A stretch of 15,811 nucleotides of DNA from an uncultured Clostridia bacterium (GCA_946405565.1 CAMJHU010000011.1:1-15811); one strand, 5' to 3'; shown: positions 1 through 6,517, counted from the first letter of the stretch. The notes: a model not told the origin generated them from the letters alone. A program made the numbers and translations.

Positions 1-182
1 GACTGTCCTTCCATCGTGCGTCGGGCATTGCCCGTGCGATCAATCCAGGGGCGATTGGCTTTTGCGTATTGTTCCATCGCGGAAGCAGCCGTCCTTCCAT
101 AATCGTCCACACACTGACTTACCGATTTGTCCACACGTTTCAGCCCTACCAACGCGCCGTCTATCTCAATCCGAACCCGCAT
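1..182 (-). CDS. HK97 gp10-like phage tail-completion protein, N-terminal part (runs off left edge)
   Basis: I translated this from the reverse strand. About 60 codons are open from an ATG at 182 to the window edge, so the gene is partial. The first residues read MRVRIEIDGALVGLKRV. Further on comes an alanine/methionine-rich helix (ASAMEQYAKANRPW), then IDRTGNARRTMEG. An amphipathic N-terminus followed by a 'YAK.N.PW.DRTGNAR' stretch is typical of the HK97 gp10-like minor tail/head-tail joining family, which completes the tail end that meets the head. A GGAGG site lies 9 bases before the ATG. The ATG overlaps the end of the upstream gene (stop 166-168) by 17 bases, as expected for coupled late genes. 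Family assignment is by remembered motif, and the C-terminus is unseen. Confidence 0.75.
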   Translation of the reverse strand, partial: MRVRIEIDGALVGLKRVDKSVSQCVDDYGRTAASAMEQYAKANRPWIDRTGNARRTMEGQ

Positions 183-519
183 CAGCCGTCACCTCCAGAC
201 GCAGTACCGTATACAATCCGCCAACCGACTTAACGCGGGTCACACGGTACCGGCGACCGCCCGTCACAATCAGATCGTCCGTATCACATTCTCCCTGCAG
301 CACCAGCAAACGGTACTCGCCGGAATCTTCTCCGTCCAGCGCACCGGCAATCTGAATCACCTCACGGGAAGAACCGCTGCCTTTTGTAAAAAGATACCCC
401 TTGACTGTGCCGCGCCGTATTTCGACGCCGTTTGTGGACGTATACACATCCGCCTCGCACAAAAACCCCCGGCGGCAAAGGGAACAGATCAACCGCCGTC
501 TGCGTTCAATCCCCGTCAT
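166..519 (-). CDS. putative phage head-closure / head-tail joining protein
   Basis: This is a small protein of about 117 residues from the ATG at 519. A second in-frame ATG at 534 would add five residues. I do not recognise conserved catalytic residues. After a basic N-terminus (GIERRRRLICSLCRRGF) the sequence alternates short beta-prone segments, ending RYRVTRVKSVGGLYTVLRLEV, which fits the small beta-barrel head-closure (stopper) proteins of siphophages. The main support is position: it lies between a small connector-like gene and a gp10-like gene, where such a protein is expected. The start overlaps the end of the upstream gene (stop at 506-508) by 14 bases, and a G-rich stretch (GAGGGGTGG) precedes it. 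The function is inferred from synteny rather than from a motif. Confidence 0.6.
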   Translation of the reverse strand: MTGIERRRRLICSLCRRGFLCEADVYTSTNGVEIRRGTVKGYLFTKGSGSSREVIQIAGALDGEDSGEYRLLVLQGECDTDDLIVTGGRRYRVTRVKSVGGLYTVLRLEVTADAGSD

Positions 520-853
520 CTTTCCACCCCTCATCGGCTCTTGTCAGCGTCCGGGCAACACAGGGACGGTAATACCGCGCCAATCCCAGCCAAAAACCCC
601 GATTGCCGGGCAGTGTCAGACCGTCAGGCAGCCTCGCCTCGTCATTCTCCGCTTTCCGGAGCAGCCCCTCATAGGCAGCCGCACGAACATCCCCGCCGTG
701 CCGATCCAACATAGCCAGCAGTTCGTCGTCAGAGAAGCACCCGCACCCGCAGCCATTTTCACTGTCCGGTTCCATCAGTAATATCCGCAGCACCGCCAGC
801 GACGCACGGTCATCATCGTTCTGAACAATTTCAACATTGTCATTTTCCGCCAA
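506..853 (-). CDS. putative phage head-tail connector protein
   Basis: A 115-residue acidic protein. The middle (FSDDELLAMLDRHGGDVRAAAYEGLLRKAEN) followed by LPDGLTLPGNRGFWLGLARYYRP resembles small alpha-helical connector proteins encoded just after the capsid gene in Firmicutes siphophages. I make this match from memory. A GCGCGC-rich run (CGCGC at residues 35-39) is unusual but in frame. The start is a TTG at 851-853: there is no in-frame ATG nearby, and an AGGTGG Shine-Dalgarno sits about 8 bases upstream. It follows the capsid gene after a strong hairpin (880-921). Alternatively it could be an uncharacterised head decoration or completion protein. Confidence 0.6.
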   Translation of the reverse strand: MAENDNVEIVQNDDDRASLAVLRILLMEPDSENGCGCGCFSDDELLAMLDRHGGDVRAAAYEGLLRKAENDEARLPDGLTLPGNRGFWLGLARYYRPCVARTLTRADEGWKDDGD

Positions 854-879
854 TTTTCATCCCACCTTTCAAGTTTCAT

Positions 880-921
880 CGGCGGAAGGAGAGAATCCTA
901 TGGGATTCCTCCCTTCCGCCG
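880..921 (-). other. 19-bp hairpin between the capsid gene and the next phage gene
   Basis: Arms 880-898 and 903-921 are complementary over 19 positions, with one A-C mismatch and two G-U pairs in the RNA and a 4-base loop. No T-run follows on the transcribed strand, so it is not a standard intrinsic terminator. It lies 37 bases past the capsid stop and 27 bases before the connector start. It could act as an mRNA 3'-end stabiliser, a processing site, or a partial terminator that lowers expression of the genes beyond the capsid. Confidence 0.75.
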
Positions 922-957
922 ACACCGTTACCCGTCTATCGGGTCAGGCAAAAAAGG

Positions 958-1914
958 TCACGCATTCGCGCCGGATCCGATATTGACGATCTTGAAATGC
1001 TTCCAACCCGGACCGTGATCCAGACCGATCTGACCGAAGATCTGATACTCCTCGGATGCGCCGTTCTTCGCCAGTGCCTCGCGGAAGAAATTGCCCTTAT
1101 CGGGAACATCCTGTTCCACGGGGCGCACGCAGGAGATATCGGCGCCCAGCAGCACACCGTCGGGCATAAACCGGCTGAGCAGCACCGACACCATACCGAA
1201 ATCGGTTTCGATCTGGGTCACATTCACGCCGCCGATGTTGCGTGTAGGCGGCAGCGCAAAGCCCCACTGACTGCCGTAGAGGTCCGTAATGCGCTGTTTG
1301 ATATCGGAGCCGCATACCAGCACCATATCGGTAAAATCGGCGCCGGCGTTGTACGCTGTCTTAAAAGCGGTCTTGAGGAAATCCTGGGTCAGCGCGGCAT
1401 TCTCACAATCCACCACCGTACCGGCGGCAGCGAGCATACCGCGTGTTTTATTCGCCTGACCGGCGTTGGCGGCAAGCTGATAGGTGCCGTTGAGGAACGT
1501 GTACTCCACGTCGCGGGCGATCTTTTCCAGTGCGCGAGCGGTCTGGAAATCGAGTTCATTGGGCGCGCAATTGCCCGCCAGCGCGGAGGTCACGCCGGAA
1601 AGTCTGCCGCTGCTGGACTGCTTGGCATAGCTCACGCTGATTCTCTCCTGAAAGATCTGGGTCACATTGGTATTCTGACTGCGCACATAAGAGATTGCCG
1701 TGGGAGCAGTCAGAGAAGCGGTCTCCGAGATAGCGGGCTGCGCAGCCGCCTCATGGGTATACTCCACGCCGGTCGCGAACTGAAAGTTATCGGTTTTCAC
1801 TGCGCCGCCGCGAATGAGGTTCAAAAAGGGCGTAACCGCGGGGGTAGCGGAATAAAGCTGTCCCGCGAAATTGGGAAGGTTCCAGACCGTACCCGTACCG
1901 TTCACATTTGCCAT
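958..1914 (-). CDS. phage major capsid protein (SU10 / DUF5309-like)
   Basis: This 318-residue protein is predicted to form the icosahedral shell. The start reads MANVNGTGTVWNLPNFAGQLYSA, followed by TPAVTPFLNLI near residues 27-37. A run of alternating Thr/Ser/Ala then leads into NTNVTQIFQERISVSYAKQSS near residues 80-100. The 'T..TPFL..I.RG' plus 'Q.F...I.VS..' arrangement is what I remember from the SU10/DUF5309 capsid group with an HK97-type fold. Residues 120-145 (LDFQTARALEKIARDVEYTFLNG) fit the long spine helix region. No prohead protease is encoded nearby, and a separate scaffold-like gene lies directly upstream, consistent with capsids that use an external scaffold. The ATG at 1914 has an AAAGGA site about 10 bases upstream. 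The gene is flanked by hairpins on both sides. Confidence 0.85.
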   Translation of the reverse strand: MANVNGTGTVWNLPNFAGQLYSATPAVTPFLNLIRGGAVKTDNFQFATGVEYTHEAAAQPAISETASLTAPTAISYVRSQNTNVTQIFQERISVSYAKQSSSGRLSGVTSALAGNCAPNELDFQTARALEKIARDVEYTFLNGTYQLAANAGQANKTRGMLAAAGTVVDCENAALTQDFLKTAFKTAYNAGADFTDMVLVCGSDIKQRITDLYGSQWGFALPPTRNIGGVNVTQIETDFGMVSVLLSRFMPDGVLLGADISCVRPVEQDVPDKGNFFREALAKNGASEEYQIFGQIGLDHGPGWKHFKIVNIGSGANA

Positions 1915-1949
1915 TTTACATACATCCTTTCAAAAATGAAAATTGTGCT

Positions 1950-1970
1950 GCTGACCATCGGACGGTCAGC
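1950..1970 (-). other. 7-bp perfect hairpin at the scaffold stop codon, upstream of the capsid gene
   Basis: Arms 1950-1956 and 1964-1970 (GCTGACC/GGTCAGC) enclose a 7-base loop. The TGA stop of the scaffold gene (1966-1968) lies inside the upstream arm. About 35 bases separate the hairpin from the capsid ATG. Only an interrupted T-rich stretch follows, so termination would be weak. It may uncouple or protect the capsid message. Confidence 0.55.
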
Positions 1971-2406
1971 GTAAAGAAATACCTTTTGCCGCCGCCTCAC
2001 CGATGATAGCGGTGGCGAGGGCATGATTGCCCGCGCTTCTCGCCGCGTCAAGACGGGCGGCATACCCCCCGTCGTCGGCGCCGCGGGCAAAATTTCCCCT
2101 GCCGCCGGTACTCATGCGGCGTCTGCCCGCCAGATAAGGCTTGCGGGCAAGCAGTGTTTCCAGCGCTTCTTTCACACCGGAAACACTGCCGTCGTCATTG
2201 ACGGCAACGCCCGATGCATCCATCAGCACCAGAGCCGCTTCGGGATCAATCAACCCCATTTCCGCACCCACCTCACGGATTTCAGCGGCAATGAGCCTGC
2301 GATTGGCCTCCTGCATCCGACCTTCGGCGAATGCCCGGACGTCCTCCGGCAGCCATTCCTCTTCCGGCGTCTCTCTCGCCGCACTCACACTGTGTTCTTC
2401 GTTCAT
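1966..2406 (-). CDS. putative phage head scaffolding protein
   Basis: A 146-residue acidic, helix-rich protein beginning MNEEHSVSAARETPEEEWLPEDV. The central helix (residues about 27-50, EGRMQEANRRLIAAEIREVGAEMG) is coiled-coil prone. It is followed by 'LIDPEAALVLMDASGVAVNDDGSVSGVKEALETLLARKPYL', a pattern I remember from capsid-assembly scaffolds encoded just before the major capsid gene. The C-terminus is basic and glycine/alanine rich. The ATG at 2406 is chosen because an AGGAGG lies 10 bases upstream; earlier in-frame starts run back into the portal gene. Location between portal and major capsid supports the role. No protease catalytic triad is visible. Confidence 0.7.
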   Translation of the reverse strand: MNEEHSVSAARETPEEEWLPEDVRAFAEGRMQEANRRLIAAEIREVGAEMGLIDPEAALVLMDASGVAVNDDGSVSGVKEALETLLARKPYLAGRRRMSTGGRGNFARGADDGGYAARLDAARSAGNHALATAIIGEAAAKGISLR

Positions 2407-2485
2407 GGATAAAATACCTCCTGCGTTCCGACCCGCCGGTCTGTTTGTAAAAAATGGAAAAAGATGAAAAACGAGAGCGGCGTAT

Positions 2486-3892
2486 TCATCGCTTCTCCCG
2501 CGTCTCATCCTTCACACGCTGCCATTCGGATTCCGCGTCAGCGGCGACAGTCCACTTCCGGATATAACTTGTCGGACTGCGCAATCCCGCGGCGACCTCC
2601 TGCCGATCATTGGTCATTTCCTCAAAGTCGTCTTCGAGAATGGGATACAAATGCTCGACATTCACCGCATAATCCGATTCGTCCCCGCCGGCATACACCG
2701 CACGCATTCTGACAATGGCGCGCGCCATCCACGCCAGCGCCGGCTCCCATGCGCACCACTTATCCTCGCAGCGGGTAATGAGTTCCCAATACAGCGCCTT
2801 CATACTCTTGCCGGACTGCATCAGCCCTTTGAGCTGTTCGAGCGAAACATTAGGCACACTCAGCAGATCATACATATCGTTCTTCGTACGGTTAATGGTA
2901 GCCTCAAACCGTTCGGAATAACCGAACCCGGCTTCGAGTGTAAGCAGCTTTGCCTGACGGGACTGGGAATCGCCCGCGATAGCGGGATCGGTCTGCAAAT
3001 CAATCAACGCGCCGGGAGACAGCCGGATATTTTCCAGCGATTCCGCCTTGGCGTCCACGGCGACGGTCTGGGGAAACATATGAAAGCGCAGAGCGTCGGC
3101 GTCGTCCGAGATCAGCCGGTTGTACGCGTTCTGCAAATCCATCAGTTCCTCCACATCGCTTTCGCCCTTGAGGTCGCCGGTCAGACCATCGTTGACGATC
3201 ACATAGCAGGGAATAAAGTCCAGTCCGGTATCAACGTCCTCACCGGTGCTGCCTTCGACAGGTTCGCCATATCCGTTGTAAACGCCCTCATTGACAAAGC
3301 AGCGACCGTCCCTCATAAAATACTTCTGTTTCCAGATGCGCTGATTTTCGCGTTCCGCCTCGTTGTTGGTCTGATAAAAAAAGATAATCTTGTCCAGGAC
3401 GTCGCAGTCATCGTCGGCAACAGAGTAGACAAACTCAAACGACGGACGAAAGGAGACGCGAAGCGGTCTGTCACCGCCGCCGCTGATTTTGAGTGCCACC
3501 CGCTTTCCGATAAAGCAATCCCGCGCCGCCCTCACCAGCTTGTTTTTGAACCCGGAACCGCGCAGCACGCCATCCAGAAAAGCCTGTGCTTCCGCCGCGG
3601 GTTCTTCCTGATCCCTTGACAAGGGGCAATAGGTAATTTCAGGCATCCTGCCGAACATAAAACCGGCTTCTTTTTTAATGAGCCGTTTGACGAGATTGAC
3701 GCGCTTCTTGGTAGGACGGTAATCCAGTCCGCGGGGCAATTCCCAATCCTGCCCTTTCCCGTCATAAAAATCATAGAGCCGTATGGTATTGCCGATATCC
3801 TCCAATACAGACTGACCATACACACCGGCGATTTCCGCCAGCAAAATCCTCATAGGCGATTCCACCAAATGATACACACCCTTTTCAATCAT
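2486..3892 (-). CDS. phage portal protein (SPP1 gp6-like)
   Basis: This 468-residue protein should form the dodecameric ring through which DNA enters the capsid. It has the layout of the SPP1 gp6-type portal family. The N-terminal part carries LPRGLDYRPTKKRVNLVKRLIKKEAGFMFGRMPEI (about residues 52-86). A clip/stem region follows with GESDVEELMDLQNAYNRLISDDADALR (about 235-262). The helical C-terminal region contains SGKSMKALYWELITRCEDK. The ATG at 3892 is fixed by an in-frame TGA two codons upstream. Its Shine-Dalgarno is poor (GGTGA, about 14 bases away), and a 32-bp repeat sits immediately upstream. No Mu gpF-like minor head gene separates it from the scaffold gene. Confidence 0.9.
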   Translation of the reverse strand: MIEKGVYHLVESPMRILLAEIAGVYGQSVLEDIGNTIRLYDFYDGKGQDWELPRGLDYRPTKKRVNLVKRLIKKEAGFMFGRMPEITYCPLSRDQEEPAAEAQAFLDGVLRGSGFKNKLVRAARDCFIGKRVALKISGGGDRPLRVSFRPSFEFVYSVADDDCDVLDKIIFFYQTNNEAERENQRIWKQKYFMRDGRCFVNEGVYNGYGEPVEGSTGEDVDTGLDFIPCYVIVNDGLTGDLKGESDVEELMDLQNAYNRLISDDADALRFHMFPQTVAVDAKAESLENIRLSPGALIDLQTDPAIAGDSQSRQAKLLTLEAGFGYSERFEATINRTKNDMYDLLSVPNVSLEQLKGLMQSGKSMKALYWELITRCEDKWCAWEPALAWMARAIVRMRAVYAGGDESDYAVNVEHLYPILEDDFEEMTNDRQEVAAGLRSPTSYIRKWTVAADAESEWQRVKDETREKR

Positions 3893-3918
3893 AATTCAAT
3901 CAAACTTCACCATGAATC

Positions 3919-3950
3919 ATTCCGCATTACGCATTCCGAATTCCGCATTA
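3919..3950 (-). repeat. 32-bp intergenic repeat, copy 1 (terminase/portal junction)
   Basis: This 32-base sequence is identical to 14695-14726. Read on the minus strand it starts TAATGCGGAAT and ends with the same 11 bases, separated by TCGGAATGCG. Its first three bases are the TAA stop codon of the large terminase. It fills most of the 55-base gap before the portal gene. Confidence 0.9.
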
Positions 3951-5267
3951 CCTCGCGCCATGCCCCGACACCGAAGGACGGGACGACACATTGACCAGAC
4001 TGTCGAAATACACGCCGTACCGCAGCGCGTCACAGCAGTGATCGTTTTCCTTGAGCGGCTTATCCTGACCGCACTTTGCCGCAGCCTTCACGTCCCATAC
4101 ATACGAGGGCAATTCTCTGAGCGTATAACGGCAGTCGGGCGAAAACAAAAGCCGCTCTCCCGCCAGTGCGGCGGACACGGCGGCAATGCCCTTGGCAACG
4201 GCGTTTCTGGCGGGCAGCACCTGTGTAAACCCCTCATGCCGCAGCCGCGTCATCAGCGAACTGGCGGAAGGGTCCACAATCACCGGCAAATCCTTTCTTC
4301 CGCGGCAGAAAGCGAGCATATCGGCGGCATACTGCCCGTCGTCTTTTTGGACCGTTCTTTTTTCGTTCTCATCGCCGCCGCGACCGCTGAAATAATACTC
4401 GCGATCCACATAATACCGCGTGTTTTCTCCCTGACCGTGGGCGAAGAAATGCAGAAACACACAAGGGTTGTAGGTACCGTAATCCACCGCCACAAATTCC
4501 CTCTCGGGCGCAAAGGGCAAATCCGCTTTTATATGCCGTCCGGGATCAAACATCGAATAGATCACACCATCCGCCGCCGCCCATTCTCCGCGGATAAACC
4601 GCCGTTCAAACACGCCCGTGTACATCGCGCGGTACCGCGCCAGCGTTTTGGGCGACAGGGTTTCGTTGTCGCACATATCAAAGTGCAGATACAGCAGCCC
4701 GCGTTCCTTCGCCCGATCAATCCACTCGGTCTTGAACCAGTGGAAAGGACCCTCGGGGTTGCAGTTGAACCACCATTTGGCACCTTCCACCGAGCATCGC
4801 GCCGTCGCCTGATTGACAAAGGACTGAGGCATCAGCGCCACCTCGTCAAAGAACGCGCCGGCAAGCGTAATGCCCTGAATCAGATCCTGTGAACCTTCGT
4901 CCTTGCCGCCAAAGAGATAAAAATAATTGGCAGCGCCGTTCCGGCGCACCACCAGCAGATTTTCGGCACGCTTGTCCACACACTCACAGCGCAGCGCCGG
5001 CATCATTTGCTTGAGAGGCGTAATCACATTCCGCCGCAATGCCCCGATGGTTTTTCCGCAGATCGCGAAATTCGCCTCCCGGAATTCACGCATCGCCCAC
5101 ATCATAAACGAAAGCGACATACTCACCGTCTTGCCCGAACGAATCGCGCCGTCGGCGATCACTCCGTCAAAATCAGCGTAAGGAGATGTACCACGCCACC
5201 AGGTCAGAATTTTGAGTTGTTTCCGGGAAAACCGCTGAAACGTAAATGTCTTTTTTTTCCCGCCCAT
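3948..5267 (-). CDS. terL: phage terminase large subunit
   Basis: This 439-residue protein is the ATP-driven DNA-packaging motor and head-filling nuclease. The ATPase domain has a Walker A motif GAIRSGKT (residues 40-47), a hydrophobic strand ending in Walker B Asp141-Glu142 (LAGAFFDE), and a coupling motif NCNPEGP (168-174). The RNase-H-like nuclease domain has acidic residues at Asp262 (VAVDYG), Asp332 (VIVDPS) and Asp413 (DHCCDALRYG). This pattern belongs to the PBSX/SPP1-type (Terminase_3/6) group. The ATG at 5267 lies one base after the small-subunit stop (TGAcATG). It is preferred over an upstream in-frame extension that only overlaps the small subunit gene. The protein appears complete, and the final TAA is supplied by a 32-bp repeat. 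Confidence 0.93.
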   Translation of the reverse strand: MGGKKKTFTFQRFSRKQLKILTWWRGTSPYADFDGVIADGAIRSGKTVSMSLSFMMWAMREFREANFAICGKTIGALRRNVITPLKQMMPALRCECVDKRAENLLVVRRNGAANYFYLFGGKDEGSQDLIQGITLAGAFFDEVALMPQSFVNQATARCSVEGAKWWFNCNPEGPFHWFKTEWIDRAKERGLLYLHFDMCDNETLSPKTLARYRAMYTGVFERRFIRGEWAAADGVIYSMFDPGRHIKADLPFAPEREFVAVDYGTYNPCVFLHFFAHGQGENTRYYVDREYYFSGRGGDENEKRTVQKDDGQYAADMLAFCRGRKDLPVIVDPSASSLMTRLRHEGFTQVLPARNAVAKGIAAVSAALAGERLLFSPDCRYTLRELPSYVWDVKAAAKCGQDKPLKENDHCCDALRYGVYFDSLVNVSSRPSVSGHGAR

Positions 5268-5268
5268 G

Positions 5269-5760
5269 TCAGGAACCTTCTCCCTCCTTTGCAACCGTCC
5301 AAAGAGACGCGGCGCTTTCCTCCAGCACTTCTGCCAAACCGTCCTCATCCTCATCGCCGATACGATCGGTCGCCGAAAGCTTGCGCCGGATATCCTCCGC
5401 CTGCGCCCTGATTTTTTCGAGATTGGCGCGTCTGGTCTTTCGTTCCATATCGGATTCATCGTTTTCGATAATACTGCGAATCTCCTGAATGGCACGCATA
5501 TTCTGATCCAGCGCCATACGCAGCAGTTCTCCCGTCAGCAGCATACAGATGTCGATCGAGTCGGATGGCACGCCCAGCGCCTCAAGGTACTCGCGTGTCT
5601 CGCACGGCGGCGCGGGCAACCCAAGCAAATCCCTCATACGGCGTTTCATGGCATTGACCAATCGAAAAGGGCGTGTACCATCCAAGGCAGTCATCTTGTC
5701 GGATCGTAATTTCTCTCTATCCTCTTCTGGTATCAAAATATCCTCTTCCAGATCCTTCAC
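5269..5760 (-). CDS. terS: putative phage terminase small subunit
   Basis: A helical, charged protein of about 163 residues directly upstream of terL, which it probably partners for recognition of phage DNA. The centre reads LLRMALDQNMRAIQEIRSIIEND, then a coiled-coil-prone stretch ERKTRRANLEKIRAQAEDIRRKL and an acidic tail. This resembles the 'KGD.KA..EIR..' plus coil layout of Firmicutes small terminases; I see no clear helix-turn-helix. The start is uncertain. The frame stays open to 5841, but that region holds a promoter -10 and a terminator. The GTG at 5760, with AGGA 8 bases upstream, is my choice. A TTG at 5736 and an ATG in the MTALDG stretch are alternatives. Confidence 0.65.
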   Translation of the reverse strand: MKDLEEDILIPEEDREKLRSDKMTALDGTRPFRLVNAMKRRMRDLLGLPAPPCETREYLEALGVPSDSIDICMLLTGELLRMALDQNMRAIQEIRSIIENDESDMERKTRRANLEKIRAQAEDIRRKLSATDRIGDEDEDGLAEVLEESAASLWTVAKEGEGS

Positions 5761-5785
5761 CTCCCTCTTCCTGAAAAAAGGGCAT

Positions 5786-5812
5786 AAAAAAAGAGCGGAC
5801 AAGCCACTCTTT
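5786..5812 (-). terminator. intrinsic terminator just downstream of the phage-module promoter
   Basis: Arms 5804-5812 and 5790-5798 pair over 9 bases with one G-U, around a CTTGT loop. They run into seven consecutive T on the minus strand (5786-5792). It lies only about 20 bases after the predicted transcription start near 5833 and before the first phage gene, so unmodified transcription would stop after about 45-50 bases. Confidence 0.75.
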
Positions 5813-5839
5813 CTCTCAAACCTATTTTTCATTGATGTC

Positions 5840-5868
5840 ATTCTACCACATTATTTACTGCAAATCAA
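5840..5868 (-). promoter_or_regulatory. sigma-A-type promoter in front of the phage packaging genes
   Basis: The -35 TTGATT (5863-5868) and -10 TAGAAT (5840-5845) are separated by exactly 17 bases, and a TG one base before the -10 makes it an extended -10. The predicted start is near 5833. It lies about 28 bases past the nrdR terminator and is followed at once by an intrinsic terminator. Confidence 0.7.
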
Positions 5869-5896
5869 TGCAATTATTTTGGTCGATTGCGGAACC

Positions 5897-5944
5897 AAAA
5901 AAGGTCTTGCCCGCCAGCAATTCACCCACCGTCCGGACAAGACC
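5897..5944 (-). terminator. intrinsic terminator of nrdR
   Basis: Arms 5935-5944 and 5903-5912 (GGTCTTGTCC with GGGCAAGACC) pair over 10 bases with one G-U, around a 22-base loop. Six T follow on the minus strand (5897-5902). It begins 12 bases after the nrdR TAG stop and separates nrdR from the phage module. Confidence 0.85.
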
Positions 5945-5956
5945 TCTGCCATCCTG

Positions 5957-6415
5957 CTATGACTCCTTGCTCGAGAGCTTTTTGAGTTCCCGCATAAACG
6001 TATCAATATCCTGAAACTGCCGATAAACCGAAGCAAACCGGACATATGCGACCTGATTGATATTCATCAGCTTTTCGAGCGCATACTCTCCCAGCTGCAC
6101 GGAGGTCACCTCATGCGTAGCGGAATTGAGCAGCACATTTTCAATTTCGTCCACCGCCTGCTCCAGTGCCTTGATGTCAATCTCGCTTTTTTTGCAGGCA
6201 CGCAGCATACTCTGCAGCAGTTTCTCACGGTCAAACGGCTCACAATACTTATTCTTTTTAATGACAATAATCGGCACAGCCTCCACATATTCGTATGTGG
6301 TAAAGCGTTTCTCACATTTCAGGCATTCGCGGCGGCGGCGAATCTTACAGCCGTCCTCGGTGGGACGGGAATCCACCACCTTGCTTTCCGAATAACCGCA
6401 ATAGGGGCATTTCAC
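5957..6415 (-). CDS. nrdR: transcriptional repressor NrdR
   Basis: NrdR senses ATP/dATP and represses ribonucleotide reductase genes. The 152-residue length matches the family. The N-terminal zinc ribbon has Cys3, Cys6 (KCPYCG) and Cys31, Cys34 (CLKCEKRF), with the basic KIRRRREC segment between them. The ATP-cone follows, starting VIKKNKYCEPFDREKLLQSMLRACKK and ending YVRFASVYRQFQDIDTFMRELKKL. The start is a GTG at 6415: it gives the canonical MKCPYCG N-terminus and has AGGAG 8 bases upstream. Longer in-frame versions run into the promoter. It has its own promoter and terminator, so it is a single-gene unit. I saw no clear NrdR box pair in the window, so its targets lie elsewhere. Confidence 0.95.
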   Translation of the reverse strand: MKCPYCGYSESKVVDSRPTEDGCKIRRRRECLKCEKRFTTYEYVEAVPIIVIKKNKYCEPFDREKLLQSMLRACKKSEIDIKALEQAVDEIENVLLNSATHEVTSVQLGEYALEKLMNINQVAYVRFASVYRQFQDIDTFMRELKKLSSKES

Positions 6416-6425
6416 ACCAATCACT

Positions 6426-6452
6426 CCTGTATGATTAATCTTACGATACAGG
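6426..6452 (-). promoter_or_regulatory. leader hairpin overlapping the nrdR Shine-Dalgarno
   Basis: A 7-bp perfect inverted repeat (CCTGTAT at 6446-6452, ATACAGG at 6426-6432) has a 13-base loop. It lies at the predicted 5' end of the nrdR message. The last bases of the downstream arm are the first bases of the AGGAG ribosome-binding site, so folding could hide it. It could equally be a protein operator. Confidence 0.45.
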
Positions 6453-6455
6453 GGT

Positions 6456-6484
6456 ATTATACCATTTTCCCCGCCCATTTGCAA
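6456..6484 (-). promoter_or_regulatory. nrdR promoter
   Basis: The -35 TTGCAA (6479-6484), a 17-base spacer and a perfect -10 TATAAT (6456-6461) with TG one base upstream form a near-consensus vegetative promoter. An A/T-rich tract with a TTTTTTGCAAAAAA palindrome lies just upstream and may act as an UP-like element. The predicted start is near 6449. Confidence 0.85.
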
Positions 6485-6517
6485 TTGTTTTTTGCAAAAA
6501 AAAACATTTTCGCCCCA

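Noticed and set aside
997..1974. A 325-codon plus-strand open frame over the capsid gene
   Set aside because: It is the antisense shadow of a well-supported capsid gene and crosses its start and hairpin. There is no recognisable domain.
2651..3619. A 322-codon plus-strand open frame over the portal gene
   Set aside because: It is the antisense shadow of a clear SPP1-type portal, with low-complexity composition typical of reverse-strand frames here.
6416..6484. N-terminal extension of NrdR by 23 codons
   Set aside because: The extension covers the -10 box and lies upstream of the predicted transcript start. GTG 6415 restores the usual MKCPYCG start.
6485..6517. Terminator of the germination operon at the run of nine T
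   Set aside because: No GC-rich stem precedes the T-run. The A/T tract fits better as upstream sequence of the nrdR promoter.
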